The notes: generated by a model from the letters alone, not told the origin. A DNA stretch of 64,000 bases from Bacillus sonorensis NBRC 101234 = KCTC 13918 (GCF_001592005.1 NZ_BCVZ01000001.1:186001-250000); one strand, 5' to 3'. Positions 21,992-31,398 are shown, counted from the stretch's first letter. A program made the numbers and translations.

Positions 21992-24109
21992 TTATGAAGC
22001 ATGCTCCTTCTCTTCCGCGCCAAATACGGCGCGTTCAAGCAGTTCGGCCACGTCGTATGTGCCGATTTGATCATCCAGCTCCTTTGCTTTCGTTCCGTCG
22101 CCAAGCATCGTAAGGCAGTACGGACACCCCGAGCTGATGACCGAAGGGCCGGTAAGCAGCGCCTGTTCTGTTCTGGCCACATTGATCCTTGTTCCCGTCT
22201 CCTCCTCCATCCACATGAGGCCGCCCCCGGCTCCGCAGCACATCCCGTTTTCCCGGCTCCGTTCCATTTCGACTAAGCGTACGCCCGGTATTGAACGGAG
22301 GATCTCACGCGGAGGATCATACACTTCGTTATAGCGGCCCAAATAGCATGAATCATGGAAAGTGACCGTTTCATCAACCGGAAACTCCGGTTTAAGCCTC
22401 CCGTCCTTAATAAGACCTGCCAGAACTTCTGTATGATGATAAACATCCGCTTCAAGACCAAAATCAGGATATTCATTTTTAAACACATTGTATGCATGAG
22501 GATCGATCGTTACAATTTTTCGAACATCGTTTTTCTCAAATTCTTCAATGTTTTTCGCCGCAAGCTCCTGAAATAAAAATTCATTGCCGAGCCGCCTCGG
22601 GGTATCGCCTGAATTCTTTTCTTTATTTCCTAAAATCGCAAATGTGACGCCTGCTTGATTGAGAAGGCGGGCAAAAGCCATCGCGATTTTTTGGCTTCTT
22701 CTGTCATACGAACCCATTGAGCCGACCCAAAACAAATATTCAAATGATGCGCCTTTTTTCTTCATTTCCTTTACCGTCGGCACCTCGACATCCTCTCTTA
22801 TATCACGCCAGTTTTCACGTTCTTTTCTGTTTAATCCCCAAGGGTTGCCTTGTCTTTCAATGCTCGTCATGGCGCGCTGGGCATCGGTGTCCATTTTTCC
22901 TTCCGTCAGCACGAGATAGCGGCGGAGATCAATGATCTTGTCGACATGTTCATTCATGACCGGACACTGGTCTTCGCAATTCCGGCAGGTCGTACAGGCC
23001 CAAATTTCTTCTTCGGTAATGATGTCACCGATTAAGCTTGGATTGTAGATCTCTGAAGCGGCCGCTTCCCTTGACCCTTCTCCCCCGGCGGCCAGCGCCA
23101 GCTGATTTCCCTTTGTATGCCGAAAAAGCGGCGCCGGAACCCAAGGCGTTTTTGAAGTCACTGCTGCTCCCTTTTCCGTTAAATGGTCTCTGAGCCGCAA
23201 TATCAGGTCCATCGGCGAAAGCATTTTTCCAGTGCCTGTTGCCGGGCACATATTTGTACAACGGCCGCATTCCACACATGCATAAAGATCGATCAGCTGG
23301 GACTGCCTGAATTCTTCAATGCGTCCGACTCCGAATGTCTCTTTTGATTCATCTTCAAAATCGATCTTTTCAAGTTTTCCCGGGTTTGTCAGCCGGCTGA
23401 AAAAGACGTTTGCTGGTCCGGCGATCAAATGGGCATGCTTGGACTGGGGAACATAGACCAAAAACGTCAGCAAAATCAAAAGGTGCGCCCACCACGCCGC
23501 ATAGAAAACGGCTCCTGCCGCGGTTTCACCCATAAAGCCAAATACGTATGCGGCCAGAGAGGCCGTCGGTTCAGTCCATGACAGCGAATGCCCGCGCCAG
23601 ATAATATTCATCCCGTTCCCAAGCAGGACGGTGAACATCAATCCACCGATCAAAAGCAGGACGATGCCCGATTTGAAGTTGCGTTTCAACCTGACGAGCT
23701 TTTCAATATACCGCCTGTAGAAAGCCCAGCCGACCGCGAGCAGGATCAAAAGCGTCACGATTTCCTGAAAAAACGTAAACACCGGATATCCTTTTCCGAG
23801 AGGCAGCCCTCTGCCAGGCAAAAGCCCTTTGATAATAAAATCGAGCGCTCCAAACTGGACGAGAATAAAACCATAAAAAAAGATCACGTGAATGATTCCG
23901 CTCTTTTTATCTTTGAGCAGCTTTTTTTGCCCGAACACATTCTCCCATATTCTTTGAAGCCGTTCTTTAATCCGTTTATCAAACACTTCTTTTTGCCCGA
24001 GCCTGATATAGCTGATTCTCGTTCTGACCAGATAGATGAACAGATAAACGGCGTAAGCGGTTACACCAAGAAATGCAATGAAATTCAACCACAGCAAAAA
24101 ACTCACCAC
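21992..24109 (-). CDS. fadF: Iron-sulfur membrane oxidoreductase FadF
   Basis: A 705-residue membrane-anchored electron carrier thought to pass electrons from acyl-CoA dehydrogenases (through ETF) to quinone. About six membrane segments occupy residues 1-240, including a nitrate-reductase gamma-like part. Two 4Fe-4S clusters follow ([13 protein letters not shown] and [13 protein letters not shown]), then two CCG domains ([10 protein letters not shown] and [16 protein letters not shown]). The first GTG at 24109 follows GGGGGAG. It heads the operon and lies behind the FadR-like operator. B. subtilis FadF (YwjF) belongs to the FadR regulon. Confidence 0.92.
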   Translation of the reverse strand: MVSFLLWLNFIAFLGVTAYAVYLFIYLVRTRISYIRLGQKEVFDKRIKERLQRIWENVFGQKKLLKDKKSGIIHVIFFYGFILVQFGALDFIIKGLLPGRGLPLGKGYPVFTFFQEIVTLLILLAVGWAFYRRYIEKLVRLKRNFKSGIVLLLIGGLMFTVLLGNGMNIIWRGHSLSWTEPTASLAAYVFGFMGETAAGAVFYAAWWAHLLILLTFLVYVPQSKHAHLIAGPANVFFSRLTNPGKLEKIDFEDESKETFGVGRIEEFRQSQLIDLYACVECGRCTNMCPATGTGKMLSPMDLILRLRDHLTEKGAAVTSKTPWVPAPLFRHTKGNQLALAAGGEGSREAAASEIYNPSLIGDIITEEEIWACTTCRNCEDQCPVMNEHVDKIIDLRRYLVLTEGKMDTDAQRAMTSIERQGNPWGLNRKERENWRDIREDVEVPTVKEMKKKGASFEYLFWVGSMGSYDRRSQKIAMAFARLLNQAGVTFAILGNKEKNSGDTPRRLGNEFLFQELAAKNIEEFEKNDVRKIVTIDPHAYNVFKNEYPDFGLEADVYHHTEVLAGLIKDGRLKPEFPVDETVTFHDSCYLGRYNEVYDPPREILRSIPGVRLVEMERSRENGMCCGAGGGLMWMEEETGTRINVARTEQALLTGPSVISSGCPYCLTMLGDGTKAKELDDQIGTYDVAELLERAVFGAEEKEHAS

Positions 24110-24173
24110 CAGCTCCCCCTTTCATTTCCGTAACCTGATCTCCCCTAAATGAATACCCCGTCTGTCTATCTTT

Positions 24174-24203
24174 ATCTTAAATAATGAATGAGCGTTCAGT
24201 CAA
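24174..24203 (-). promoter_or_regulatory. fadF promoter overlapped by a FadR operator
   Basis: The reverse strand has TTGACT (24203-24198), 18 bases, TAAGAT (24179-24174). Overlapping the -35 and spacer, 24185-24202 reads TGAATGAGCGTTCAGTCA, a dyad that matches the B. subtilis FadR consensus TGAATGA-N4-TCATTCA with one mismatch in the arms. Long-chain acyl-CoA would release FadR and induce the operon. Confidence 0.8.
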
Positions 24204-24239
24204 TGCTTTTTCATAAATCTTGCAATTGGGGAGACACTA

Positions 24240-25457
24240 ATGTGTACACGCAAAAAGGGAGTGTCTTCAGTGGTTCCGCTTATGATCATTCTGTTGATTA
24301 TCACGCTGCTTGTGCTTGATTTTTATTTCGGACGCAAAGCTTTTCAAAAAAAAGCTTATGAACCCGTTTTTCCCGAGAAAAAAAGCGACATTGAACTGAT
24401 TCATAATGGAGAAGATCTGTGTGAGCGGATCATGGACGATATACGCCAAGCCGCTTCATCTGTCCATGTCATGTTTTATATTATTAAGCATGATGACATC
24501 AGCCTTGAATTTCTGAACGTGCTAAAAGACAAAGCAGAAGCCGGCGTATCCGTCTACTTGCTGATCGACCGGATCGGCGCCATGAAAGTGAAGCGAAACA
24601 TCTTGCGAAGCTTAGAAGAAAGCGGGGCGCACGTTCACTTTACAAACCGTCCCTCATTTCCATTTTTCTTTTATCGGCTGAACGCCAGGAATCATCGAAA
24701 AGCAGCGGTGATCGACGGAAAGATAGGCTATGTGGGCGGCTTTAACATTGCGATGGAATACCTTGGAAAGAAAGCGGAATTCGGGCCGTGGAAGGATTAT
24801 CATTTGCGGATGACAGGCGAGGGTGTCGCTGATTTGCAGCACGTTTTTTTAACGGATGTAAAAAGAGAAGCGCCTGAGGCAAAGCCGAAAAGCGATGTAT
24901 TTCCCCCTTTGCATAAAGGGTCTGTCACTCATACCATGCATGCCACCAGAGGTTTTACACTTGAGGAAAAATACGTTTCATTTATTGACCAGGCAAAAGA
25001 AAGAATCATGATTTGCACACCTTATTACATTCCGAGCCAAGCCCTGCAGCAAGCAGTGTTATCAGCGAGAAAGCGGGGCGTGATCGTGTCGATCCTTATT
25101 CCGATGAAAGCTGATCATCCGCTTGTCAAAGAAGCGGCCTTTACGTATTTCAATGCCCTTTTGGAAGCAGGCTGTTTTATTTATCGGTATTACAGGGGTT
25201 TTTACCACGCCAAAGCCTTGATTGTCGATGATCGGCACGCGATGATCGGGACTTCGAATTTTGATAATCGAAGCTTGTTTTTAAATGATGAAATGAACGT
25301 GATCATCCATGATAAAGAATGGACGAAGCAATTTTTGCATGTTGTCAAGGAAAGCGTCGAACATTCCGAGCTTCTGACAAGGGAGCGGTATGCAAGGCGC
25401 CCGCTTTTACAGCGGCCTGTCGAATGGCTGGCAAGGTCGGTTGCTTATTTTTTGTAA
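24240..25457 (+). CDS. clsB: Minor cardiolipin synthase ClsB (YwjE)
   Basis: Phospholipase D superfamily enzyme that condenses phosphatidylglycerol into cardiolipin. The 405-residue protein has an N-terminal membrane anchor (residues ~8-28), then two HKD motifs: NHRKAAVIDGKIGYVGGFN near residue 155 and YHAKALIVDDRHAMIGTSNFD near residue 325. The ATG at 24240 has GGGGAG 7 bases upstream; a GTG 30 bases downstream with GGGAG is an alternative start. It is divergent from fadF, 130 bases away, and shares the intergenic region that carries the FadR operator. Confidence 0.88.
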   Translation: MCTRKKGVSSVVPLMIILLIITLLVLDFYFGRKAFQKKAYEPVFPEKKSDIELIHNGEDLCERIMDDIRQAASSVHVMFYIIKHDDISLEFLNVLKDKAEAGVSVYLLIDRIGAMKVKRNILRSLEESGAHVHFTNRPSFPFFFYRLNARNHRKAAVIDGKIGYVGGFNIAMEYLGKKAEFGPWKDYHLRMTGEGVADLQHVFLTDVKREAPEAKPKSDVFPPLHKGSVTHTMHATRGFTLEEKYVSFIDQAKERIMICTPYYIPSQALQQAVLSARKRGVIVSILIPMKADHPLVKEAAFTYFNALLEAGCFIYRYYRGFYHAKALIVDDRHAMIGTSNFDNRSLFLNDEMNVIIHDKEWTKQFLHVVKESVEHSELLTRERYARRPLLQRPVEWLARSVAYFL

Positions 25458-25469
25458 TCACATTGTCAT

Positions 25470-25495
25470 GTTTACCATATCAGCACCGCGGGTAA
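25470..25495 (+). promoter_or_regulatory. SigB-type promoter of ywjC
   Basis: GTTTAC (25470-25475), 14 bases, GGGTAA (25490-25495) closely match the SigB consensus GTTTAA-N12-15-GGGTAT, 45 bases before the ywjC start. B. subtilis ywjC is a general stress gene, in agreement. Confidence 0.78.
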
Positions 25496-25540
25496 CAATT
25501 CACCAAAGTGGATATTTGATTACATATGGAGGGATGTACT

Positions 25541-25813
25541 ATGAATACAGCAGAGTCTATCAAACTGCGCGCGCAGTCCATGACCTTGAAAAACCTGATC
25601 GAGCTGTACCGCCTTTGCCGTTCAGCCAAACATCAGCTTTATATATGTTCCAAAAAAACGATGTGTAAAATTAAAGATTTGATCGAACTGGAAATGTTCA
25701 GGATGGCCAATTGGGAAAAAGAATGCCTTATTGTGATTGAAGGGAAAGAAGCGGGGACTTTAGTTCAAAAAGCGAGGTCAATTATTTCTAATAGCAGGGC
25801 AGGGACTCAGTAA
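25541..25813 (+). CDS. ywjC: General stress protein YwjC, function unknown
   Basis: A 90-residue soluble protein with a conserved N-terminal helix pair (MNTAESIKLRAQSMTLKNLI) and three cysteines (C29, C37, C42). No catalytic motif is recognised. The ATG at 25541 follows GGAGGG with 7 bases spacing. It resembles B. subtilis YwjC, a member of the SigB general stress regulon, and the promoter just upstream is of SigB type. It has no coding partner on its strand. Confidence 0.82.
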   Translation: MNTAESIKLRAQSMTLKNLIELYRLCRSAKHQLYICSKKTMCKIKDLIELEMFRMANWEKECLIVIEGKEAGTLVQKARSIISNSRAGTQ

Positions 25814-25847
25814 GGAAGGGCTGCCCCCTTCCCATTCCTCTGATTTT

Positions 25848-26318
25848 TTATAGCCCGTAGCTTTTCTCGACCGCTTCCATATTCAATTTTCTCATCAGCA
25901 GCTTCTGATGATGCTCAGGTCTTTCAAATCCGTATTGTTCATAAAGACCGTGCGCATCATCAGTCGCCAGCATCAGGCATACGCCGCCGAGCTTCGGGTG
26001 GCTCACGATCGCTTCAACAAGCTTCTTCCCCAGGGAACGGCCCCGGTATTCAGGAAAAATAAAGACGTCGCACACCCAGCCGAAGCGGACAAAGTCCGTG
26101 ATCACCCTGGCGAATCCGGCCTGCTTCCCGTCATCTGCATACAATCCGATACAAAGCGGCGCATTCCGAATCATTTCGTTGACAAGCTCCTGTTTGATCC
26201 CTTTTGCCCAATACGATTGCTCGCTTAAGAAATGGTGGATGCGTTCAATATTAAGTTTCTTTTTATTTGTCGAAATAAAAAACCCGTTGCCTACATCGAT
26301 GTGTTCTGTCTCCATCAT
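25848..26318 (-). CDS. GNAT-family N-acetyltransferase
   Basis: A 156-residue protein with the GNAT fold: a beta4-beta5 region CDVFIFPEYRGRSLGKKLVEAI containing the acetyl-CoA pyrophosphate-binding loop (R-G-x-x-L-G, seen as YRGRSLGKKL), and a later LYEQYGFERPE motif typical of small acetyltransferases. The substrate cannot be read from the sequence. AAAGGAGG precedes the ATG at 26318. It faces ywjC convergently and follows argS after a terminator. Confidence 0.85.
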   Translation of the reverse strand: MMETEHIDVGNGFFISTNKKKLNIERIHHFLSEQSYWAKGIKQELVNEMIRNAPLCIGLYADDGKQAGFARVITDFVRFGWVCDVFIFPEYRGRSLGKKLVEAIVSHPKLGGVCLMLATDDAHGLYEQYGFERPEHHQKLLMRKLNMEAVEKSYGL

Positions 26319-26384
26319 TGCCGCCTCCTTTGCTTGATTCCCTTTACCATACCATGAAATTTCAAGTCATATGCTGCAAAACAT

Positions 26385-26419
26385 AAAAAATCCCTTATCC
26401 AAAAGATAAGGGATTTTTT
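26385..26419 (-). terminator. Terminator downstream of argS
   Basis: A 15-bp perfect stem (26385-26399 with 26405-26419), loop of 5, T-run on the reverse strand, right after the argS stop. Confidence 0.92.
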
Positions 26420-26421
26420 GT

Positions 26422-28092
26422 TTACATTTTTTCAGGCGCGGAAACGCCGATTAGTTTAAGCGCGTTATTGAGGGTGATCTGCGTTGCTTTCATCAAGGAT
26501 AAACGCGCACGGCTTTTTTCTTCATCTGCCGGATCGAGCACTTTCTCGGCATTGTAAAAGCTGTGGAGCACGGATGCCAGTTCAAATATATAATTTGTGA
26601 TGCGGTGAGGTATCCGTTTTTGAGCGGCATCGGCGACAGCCTCAGGGAAAGTGCCGATCACTTTTAGTACATCATATTCTTTTTCAGAGGATATCTTTTC
26701 CAGTTCAAGATTCCCTCCTGGCAGAAGCCCTTTTTCTTCTCCTTGACGCAGCATGCTGCAGATTCTCGCATGTGCATATTGCGCGTAGTATACCGGATTC
26801 TCGTTTGATGAAGAAACGGCAAGGTCCAGGTCAAAGTCCATGTGTGTGTCGGCGCTGCGCATCGCAAAGAAATAGCGGACCGCGTCAAGGCCGACCTCAT
26901 CGATCAAGTCACGCATCGTCACGGCTTTGCCCGTTCTTTTGCTCATCTTCATTTTTTCGCCGTTTTTGTAAAGGTGCACAAGCTGGATGATCTCGACCTC
27001 AAGCGTTTCTTTATCATAGCCGAGCGCTTCAATGGCCGCCTTCATGCGCGGAATATAGCCGTGATGATCCGCGCCCCATACGTTGATCAATTTTTGAAAA
27101 CCGCGGTCAAGCTTGTCTTTATGATAGGCGATGTCCGGCAGGAGGTATGTGTAGGAACCGTCGTTTTTAATCAGCACGCGGTCTTTGTCATCGCCAAATG
27201 CCGTTGATCTGAACCATGTCGCCCCGTCCTCTTCATAGATATGCCCTTTTTCACGAAGCGTTTCAAGCGCCTTATCGATTTTTCCGTTTTGGTAAAGCGA
27301 GGTCTCGGAATACCAGACATCAAACGGGACCCGGAAATTCTCGAGATCTTCGCGGAGCTTGCCCAATTCGTATTTGAGGCCGTACTCGCGGAAAAAGGCA
27401 AGGCGCTCGCTTTCTTCTTCATGAATAAAGCGGTCGCCGAACTCTTCGGCGAGCTTGCGGCCGATTTCTTTAATGTCCTCGCCGCGGTATCCGTCTTCAG
27501 GCATCGGCTTTTCCTTGCCGAGCGCCTCAAAATAACGGACTTCGACGGAAAGTGCGAGGTTGTTGATTTGATTGCCGGCATCATTGATATAATATTCGCG
27601 GCTTACATCATAGCCCGCTTTTTCAAGTATGTTGCACAGGGAATCACCGACTGCGGCGCCGCGGGCATGTCCCAGATGAAGGTCTCCTGTCGGGTTTGCC
27701 GACACAAATTCAACCTGAACGCGCTCTCCGGCGCCGACATTCGTTTCGCCGTACGCTTCTCCGGCTTCAAGCACGGCGGGGATGAGCTTTGTTAAATATT
27801 GATTATCCATGTAAAAGTTGATGAATCCCGGCCCCGCAATATCAAGCTTATCAATTGACGCTTTTCCTTTATCAAAGGAAGCGACAATGTCCTCCGCAAT
27901 GCTGCGCGGCGCTTTTTTCGCGATTCTTGCCAGCTGCATCGCCATATTTGTCGAGTAATCGCCGTGGGCTTTATCTTTCGGCACTTCCAACACGACTTCC
28001 GGAATATCCGCCGCCTCAGCCAGCCCGGCTTTTATGACCGCCTCTTTGATTTCCTGCTTCAGCACATCCTTCATCTGTTCGACTATATTCAT
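26422..28092 (-). CDS. argS: Arginyl-tRNA synthetase
   Basis: Class I aminoacyl-tRNA synthetase charging tRNA-Arg. The 556-residue protein has an N-terminal additional domain, the HIGH motif as HLGHAR within [14 protein letters not shown] (residue ~132), a KMSKRTG motif that fills the KMSKS role, and a C-terminal DALR anticodon-binding domain beginning about residue 440 ([13 protein letters not shown]). Its ATG overlaps the ywiB stop by 4 bases (ATGA), so the two genes are translationally coupled. Confidence 0.97.
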   Translation of the reverse strand: MNIVEQMKDVLKQEIKEAVIKAGLAEAADIPEVVLEVPKDKAHGDYSTNMAMQLARIAKKAPRSIAEDIVASFDKGKASIDKLDIAGPGFINFYMDNQYLTKLIPAVLEAGEAYGETNVGAGERVQVEFVSANPTGDLHLGHARGAAVGDSLCNILEKAGYDVSREYYINDAGNQINNLALSVEVRYFEALGKEKPMPEDGYRGEDIKEIGRKLAEEFGDRFIHEEESERLAFFREYGLKYELGKLREDLENFRVPFDVWYSETSLYQNGKIDKALETLREKGHIYEEDGATWFRSTAFGDDKDRVLIKNDGSYTYLLPDIAYHKDKLDRGFQKLINVWGADHHGYIPRMKAAIEALGYDKETLEVEIIQLVHLYKNGEKMKMSKRTGKAVTMRDLIDEVGLDAVRYFFAMRSADTHMDFDLDLAVSSSNENPVYYAQYAHARICSMLRQGEEKGLLPGGNLELEKISSEKEYDVLKVIGTFPEAVADAAQKRIPHRITNYIFELASVLHSFYNAEKVLDPADEEKSRARLSLMKATQITLNNALKLIGVSAPEKM

Positions 28093-28517
28093 AAATCATG
28101 TCCTCCTCTATACGAAATCGACATTTTATGTAAGTGCTTTTGATCATCGCTTACAAGCATATCGTAGACAATATTGATATTTCCGTTTAACGGCTGGTGA
28201 TTGACCGATATATCCTTTGTGTTAACCCCCAGTTCGAGCCTTCCGAATGGCATTTTATAATGGGTGACCGTACGGCTTCCCCGTATAAAACGCTGCTTCA
28301 TTTCAATCGCGCCGGAACGCATGACCAATACCTCATTTTCACTTGCTTTAACAATGGTTTTGACCTTGCCGGCCTCATGCTCTTCATGATAGGAAAGGTA
28401 TACTTTATCTTTTTTCATATAATAAAATCCGGTTGTCCGGAATTCAATCGTTTCCAAGTCTGATCCTTCCTGGATAACAGATTTCACATGAATCTTTACG
28501 GGTGTCTCCCGATCCAT
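28089..28517 (-). CDS. ywiB: YwiB, DUF1934-type beta-barrel protein
   Basis: A 142-residue cytosolic protein, predicted mostly beta strand ([37 protein letters not shown]). The family is lipocalin-like in fold according to what I recall, with no proven function. The ATG at 28517 follows AAGGATGTG; the longer frame from 28565 is not conserved. It is the first gene of the ywiB-argS pair. Confidence 0.85.
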   Translation of the reverse strand: MDRETPVKIHVKSVIQEGSDLETIEFRTTGFYYMKKDKVYLSYHEEHEAGKVKTIVKASENEVLVMRSGAIEMKQRFIRGSRTVTHYKMPFGRLELGVNTKDISVNHQPLNGNINIVYDMLVSDDQKHLHKMSISYRGGHDL

Positions 28518-28653
28518 TCCGACACATCCTTTTTCATTCGGATTTGACTTGATTAGTATAATCATTCAAGGATAAAAGTTCAACCGCTGTCCCCTTATAT
28601 ACATCTTAACAGAACAGCGCTTAATATAAACACTTTTTAAAGAAATCGTCAAT

Positions 28654-28683
28654 TATAAAAAGCTGTCCGAAAATGGACAGCTT
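28654..28683 (-). terminator. Terminator downstream of speB
   Basis: Stem AAGCTGTCC/GGACAGCTT (28660-28668 with 28675-28683), loop GAAAAT, followed by TTTTTAT on the reverse strand. Confidence 0.85.
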
Positions 28684-28686
28684 GAC

Positions 28687-29559
28687 TTATTTTACCCAGC
28701 CGAGCAGCATTTCGCGAATCAGCTTGCTCGCCGTATTCGCCGTCTGCTCAGAATGGTCGTACACCGGCGCCACTTCCACAAGATCCGCCCCGGCGACTTT
28801 CACATCAGAACGGGCAATCTCATGGATGGATGCAAGCAGTTCTTTCGATGTGATGCCTCCGGCGTCAACCGTGCCCGTTCCAGGCGCATGAGCCGGATCA
28901 AGGACATCGATATCGATCGTCACATAGACCGGACGGCGGGCGAGCTTAGGAAGGATTTGCCGGAGCGGTTCGAGCACTTCAAACTTGGAAATGTGCATGC
29001 CGTTTTCTTTCGCCCATTCAAACTCTTCTTTCATGCCTGAGCGGATTCCGAATGAAAAGACATTTTCCGGACCGATCAATTCCGCCGCTTTGCGGATCGG
29101 CGTTGAATGCGAGAGCGGCTCCCCTTCGTAATCGACGCGGAGATCTGTGTGCGCATCCATATGGATGATGGCCAGATCCGGATATTTTTTATACATCGCT
29201 TTAATGACAGGCCAAGAAACAAGGTGCTCCCCGCCCATCCCGAGCGGAAATTTCCCCTTTTCCAAAATGCTGTCGACAAATTCTTCGATCATATCAAGAC
29301 TGCGCTGAGGATTGCCAAAAGGCAGGGGAATGTCGCCCGCGTCAAAAAAGCGGACGTCCTCAAGCTCCCTGTCCAAATAAGGGCTGTATTCTTCAAGCCC
29401 GATGGACACCTCGCGGATTCGCGCCGGACCGAAACGGGAGCCGGGACGGTAGCTGACCGTCCAGTCCATCGGCATGCCGTACAGAATGGCCTCGGCATCC
29501 TCCCAATCCGGGCGGCTTGCGATAAATACCTTTCCGGAATATGCTTCATCAAATCTCAT
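28687..29559 (-). CDS. speB: Agmatinase
   Basis: Hydrolyses agmatine to putrescine and urea. The 290-residue ureohydrolase has the binuclear manganese motifs GMGGEHLVSWP, MDAHTDLR and TIDIDVLDPAHAPGTG. It follows speE by 54 bases on the same strand; together they lead from agmatine to spermidine. A terminator-like hairpin stands in the gap, with the AGGAGG ribosome site right after it, so speB expression may be reduced relative to speE. Confidence 0.95.
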   Translation of the reverse strand: MRFDEAYSGKVFIASRPDWEDAEAILYGMPMDWTVSYRPGSRFGPARIREVSIGLEEYSPYLDRELEDVRFFDAGDIPLPFGNPQRSLDMIEEFVDSILEKGKFPLGMGGEHLVSWPVIKAMYKKYPDLAIIHMDAHTDLRVDYEGEPLSHSTPIRKAAELIGPENVFSFGIRSGMKEEFEWAKENGMHISKFEVLEPLRQILPKLARRPVYVTIDIDVLDPAHAPGTGTVDAGGITSKELLASIHEIARSDVKVAGADLVEVAPVYDHSEQTANTASKLIREMLLGWVK

Positions 29560-29576
29560 GTTCCATAAACCTCCTG

Positions 29577-29604
29577 AAAAAAAGCGCAGAATCTCATCCT
29601 GCGC
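29577..29604 (-). terminator. Terminator-like hairpin between speE and speB
   Basis: Reverse-strand stem GCGCAG/CTGCGC (29604-29599 with 29589-29584), loop of 9, immediately followed by seven T (29583-29577). It lies in the 54-bp gap of an otherwise obvious operon. Confidence 0.6.
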
Positions 29605-29613
29605 ATCGGCTTT

Positions 29614-30444
29614 TTATTTGATTAAATCGCTGACGAATTTCGGAAGCACGAATGCCGCCTTATGAATATCTTTTGTATAGTATTTCGTATCGACGTCAAA
29701 GAAGCGGCTCTCCTCCACTTCAAGAGGATCGTATGTTTTCGATCCGATTGTAAACGTCCACAGACCGCTTGGATATGTCGGGATATTTGCCAAATACAGC
29801 CTTGTAATCGGGAAGATCTCCTTCACATCGCGCTGAACGTTTGTAATCAGCTCAGGCGTAAACCAAGGGTTGTCCGTTTGGGCGACAAAGATGCCGTCTT
29901 CTTTCAGCGCTTTGGAAATTCCAGCGTAAAAGCCTTTCGTGAACAGGTTGACGGCCGGACCTACAGGCTCTGTGGAGTCAACCATAATAACATCATACTC
30001 GTTCTCAGATTCGGCGATGTGCATGAAGCCGTCGCCGACTTTCACTTCGACGCGCGGATCATCAAGCTTGCCCGCGATTGCCGGAAGAAATTTCTTCGAG
30101 TATTCGATGACCTTTCCGTCGATATCGACAAGCGTAGCTTTTTTTACGCTCGGATGCTTCAAAATTTCGCGGATGACGCCGCCGTCGCCGCCGCCGACGA
30201 CAAGCACCTGCTCCGGGTTCGGATGCGTAAACAGCGGAACATGAGCTACCATTTCATGATAAACGAACTCATCTTTTTCAGATGTCATGACCATGCCGTC
30301 CAAAAACAGCATGTTTCCGAATTCTTCAGTTTCCGCCATTTCAAGCTTTTGGAATTCGGTCTGCTCTGTATGTAAAGTCTTGTTGATTTTCATTGTAATG
30401 CCAAAATTCTTCGTTTGCTTTTCTGTATACCAAAGTCCGCTCAA
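29614..30444 (-). CDS. speE: Spermidine synthase
   Basis: Transfers an aminopropyl group from decarboxylated S-adenosylmethionine to putrescine. The 276-residue protein has the signature [18 protein letters not shown] (cofactor binding, residue ~83), catalytic [11 protein letters not shown] and the substrate-binding [11 protein letters not shown]. It is nearly identical to B. subtilis SpeE. The start is TTG at 30444 with GAAAGGAAG upstream. It heads speE-speB; the 5' side borders the AT-rich insertion. Confidence 0.96.
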   Translation of the reverse strand: MSGLWYTEKQTKNFGITMKINKTLHTEQTEFQKLEMAETEEFGNMLFLDGMVMTSEKDEFVYHEMVAHVPLFTHPNPEQVLVVGGGDGGVIREILKHPSVKKATLVDIDGKVIEYSKKFLPAIAGKLDDPRVEVKVGDGFMHIAESENEYDVIMVDSTEPVGPAVNLFTKGFYAGISKALKEDGIFVAQTDNPWFTPELITNVQRDVKEIFPITRLYLANIPTYPSGLWTFTIGSKTYDPLEVEESRFFDVDTKYYTKDIHKAAFVLPKFVSDLIK

Positions 30445-30544
30445 AGCTTCATCTTCCTTTCAATATGAGCTGTATTCCCATCTATTTTTCTCGTCTCTGG
30501 CGACGATTATTCTGCAAGCAGGATCGGCTTTTGCCTAAAGAAAA

Positions 30545-30573
30545 AGTATAGAGGAGTTAAAGGAAATTGTAAA
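30545..30573 (-). promoter_or_regulatory. SigA promoter of speE-speB
   Basis: Reverse strand TTTACA (30573-30568), 17 bases, TATACT (30550-30545), about 100 bases before speE. It marks the conserved edge of the speE side, beyond which the sequence to 30,900 is AT-rich and unlike the flanks. Confidence 0.7.
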
Positions 30574-30887
30574 GACGGCTCTTCAGGTGAAGCGGCGAAA
30601 ACCGTTTGAAATTTTCAAGTAAATAAAAACAGCTTCTATAAAGAAATTTCCGAAAAATTCAAATTGAATAAATTCCCTTAATATAATTTAAAGTATTCAC
30701 ATTGGATAATTTTTCTTTTATAATAATCAAGCTTATTTCCTTTGGGAATAAAAAATATCCTTATTATGCTTACTTTTAATCAAATCTGATTTTTCTAGTT
30801 TCAAAAAGGGATTAAGACCTGTGCAGCTATTTGATAATTAGTTGCATGCAATAAAATTCCATTAAAAGATAATTTATCGATATTTTT
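30574..30887. other. AT-rich non-coding border of the insertion
   Basis: This 314-bp stretch has no open frame of note and is visibly more AT-rich than the backbone on both sides. No direct repeat, attachment site or insertion-sequence end was recognised. Confidence 0.5.
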
Positions 30888-30944
30888 CCTTAAAATACTT
30901 TACTTTTTACCTATAAAGGAATAATATGAGAAAGTATTTTAAAG
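30888..30944 (+). promoter_or_regulatory. Promoter of the secreted-protein operon flanked by a dyad
   Basis: TTTACT (30899-30904), 17 bases, TAATAT (30922-30927) form a good SigA-type promoter, about 35 bases before the TTG start at 30961. Two 15-base arms in inverted orientation, CCTTAAAATACTTTA (30888-30902) and GAAAGTATTTTAAAG (30930-30944), match at 13 of 15 positions, with a perfect 10-base core in each. Their centres lie 42 bases apart, about four helical turns, so a dimeric or tetrameric repressor could bind both and close the promoter. No regulator gene is encoded in the insertion. Confidence 0.6.
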
Positions 30945-30960
30945 AAAGGAAGGGATTATA

Positions 30961-31332
30961 TTGAAAAAAGTTTTTATGATAGTCGCTTTAGCCGTCATGG
31001 TTATTGCACCTATCAGCGCATCAGCTGCTACTTGGTATAAGAAAAATGTCACACTGCCACGAACAGGAGATTGGGATACGGTAGGCAGAAAAGCTGTTTC
31101 TAATACTCAAGGAACGTTTGTTAGTAAGAATAGTCATAAGGTGTACTCTTGGATTGAAGTGCATGCTACCGATAAACAAGTAGGGCCGGACAGGACATGG
31201 GATGGCGGGGAAAAACATCCCCACGCCCAATATCATTATACTGGATTAAAAGGTGCTAAATTGCATGCGTCCTTTAAAACAACATGGATAAACTACTTCA
31301 CGACAACTGCACATGTTGAATGGGCTCCTTAA
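30961..31332 (+). CDS. Small secreted protein of unknown function, bacteriocin-like context
   Basis: A 123-residue preprotein: a Sec signal peptide MKKVFMIVALAVMVIAPISA with predicted cleavage after ASA-A (residue ~23) leaves about 100 residues. The mature part has no cysteine, six tryptophans, many H, T, G and Y, and alternating polar/aromatic stretches suggestive of a small beta-sandwich (KVYSWIEVHAT, AQYHYTGLKGAKLHASF, final TTAHVEWAP). I do not recognise a family with certainty. The TTG start is supported by AAGGAAGGG. It is followed by a hairpin and an ABC transporter of one ATPase and three membrane proteins. That order suggests a secreted antimicrobial or signalling protein with its export or immunity system. 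Alternatives: a cell-wall-associated protein whose loss is sensed by the transporter. Confidence 0.7.
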   Translation: MKKVFMIVALAVMVIAPISASAATWYKKNVTLPRTGDWDTVGRKAVSNTQGTFVSKNSHKVYSWIEVHATDKQVGPDRTWDGGEKHPHAQYHYTGLKGAKLHASFKTTWINYFTTTAHVEWAP

Positions 31333-31338
31333 AAATAC

Positions 31339-31381
31339 AAAGTGGTGAGAAAGCGCTGTTCCAGCAGCGTTTTTTCACTTT
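31339..31381 (+). terminator. Attenuator-like hairpin between the secreted protein and its transporter
   Basis: CGCTG/CAGCG (31354-31358 with 31365-31369), extended by A-T pairs, is followed by six T (31370-31375); an outer arm AAAGTG/CACTTT (31339-31344 with 31376-31381) encloses it. Partial read-through would make much more secreted-protein mRNA than transporter mRNA, as is common in peptide-export operons. Confidence 0.65.
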
Positions 31382-31398
31382 AAAAAAGGAAGGTTATT

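Noticed and set aside
23588-24133. A 181-codon frame antisense to the N-terminal half of fadF
   Set aside because: A shadow of the fadF coding frame; its composition (many H, Q, K, P) is typical of the complement of membrane-protein codons.
30961-31332. Lactococcin 972-type bacteriocin call for the secreted protein
   Set aside because: It shares a Sec signal, lack of cysteine and high tryptophan, but I could not match the lactococcin 972 sequence pattern, so I leave the family open.
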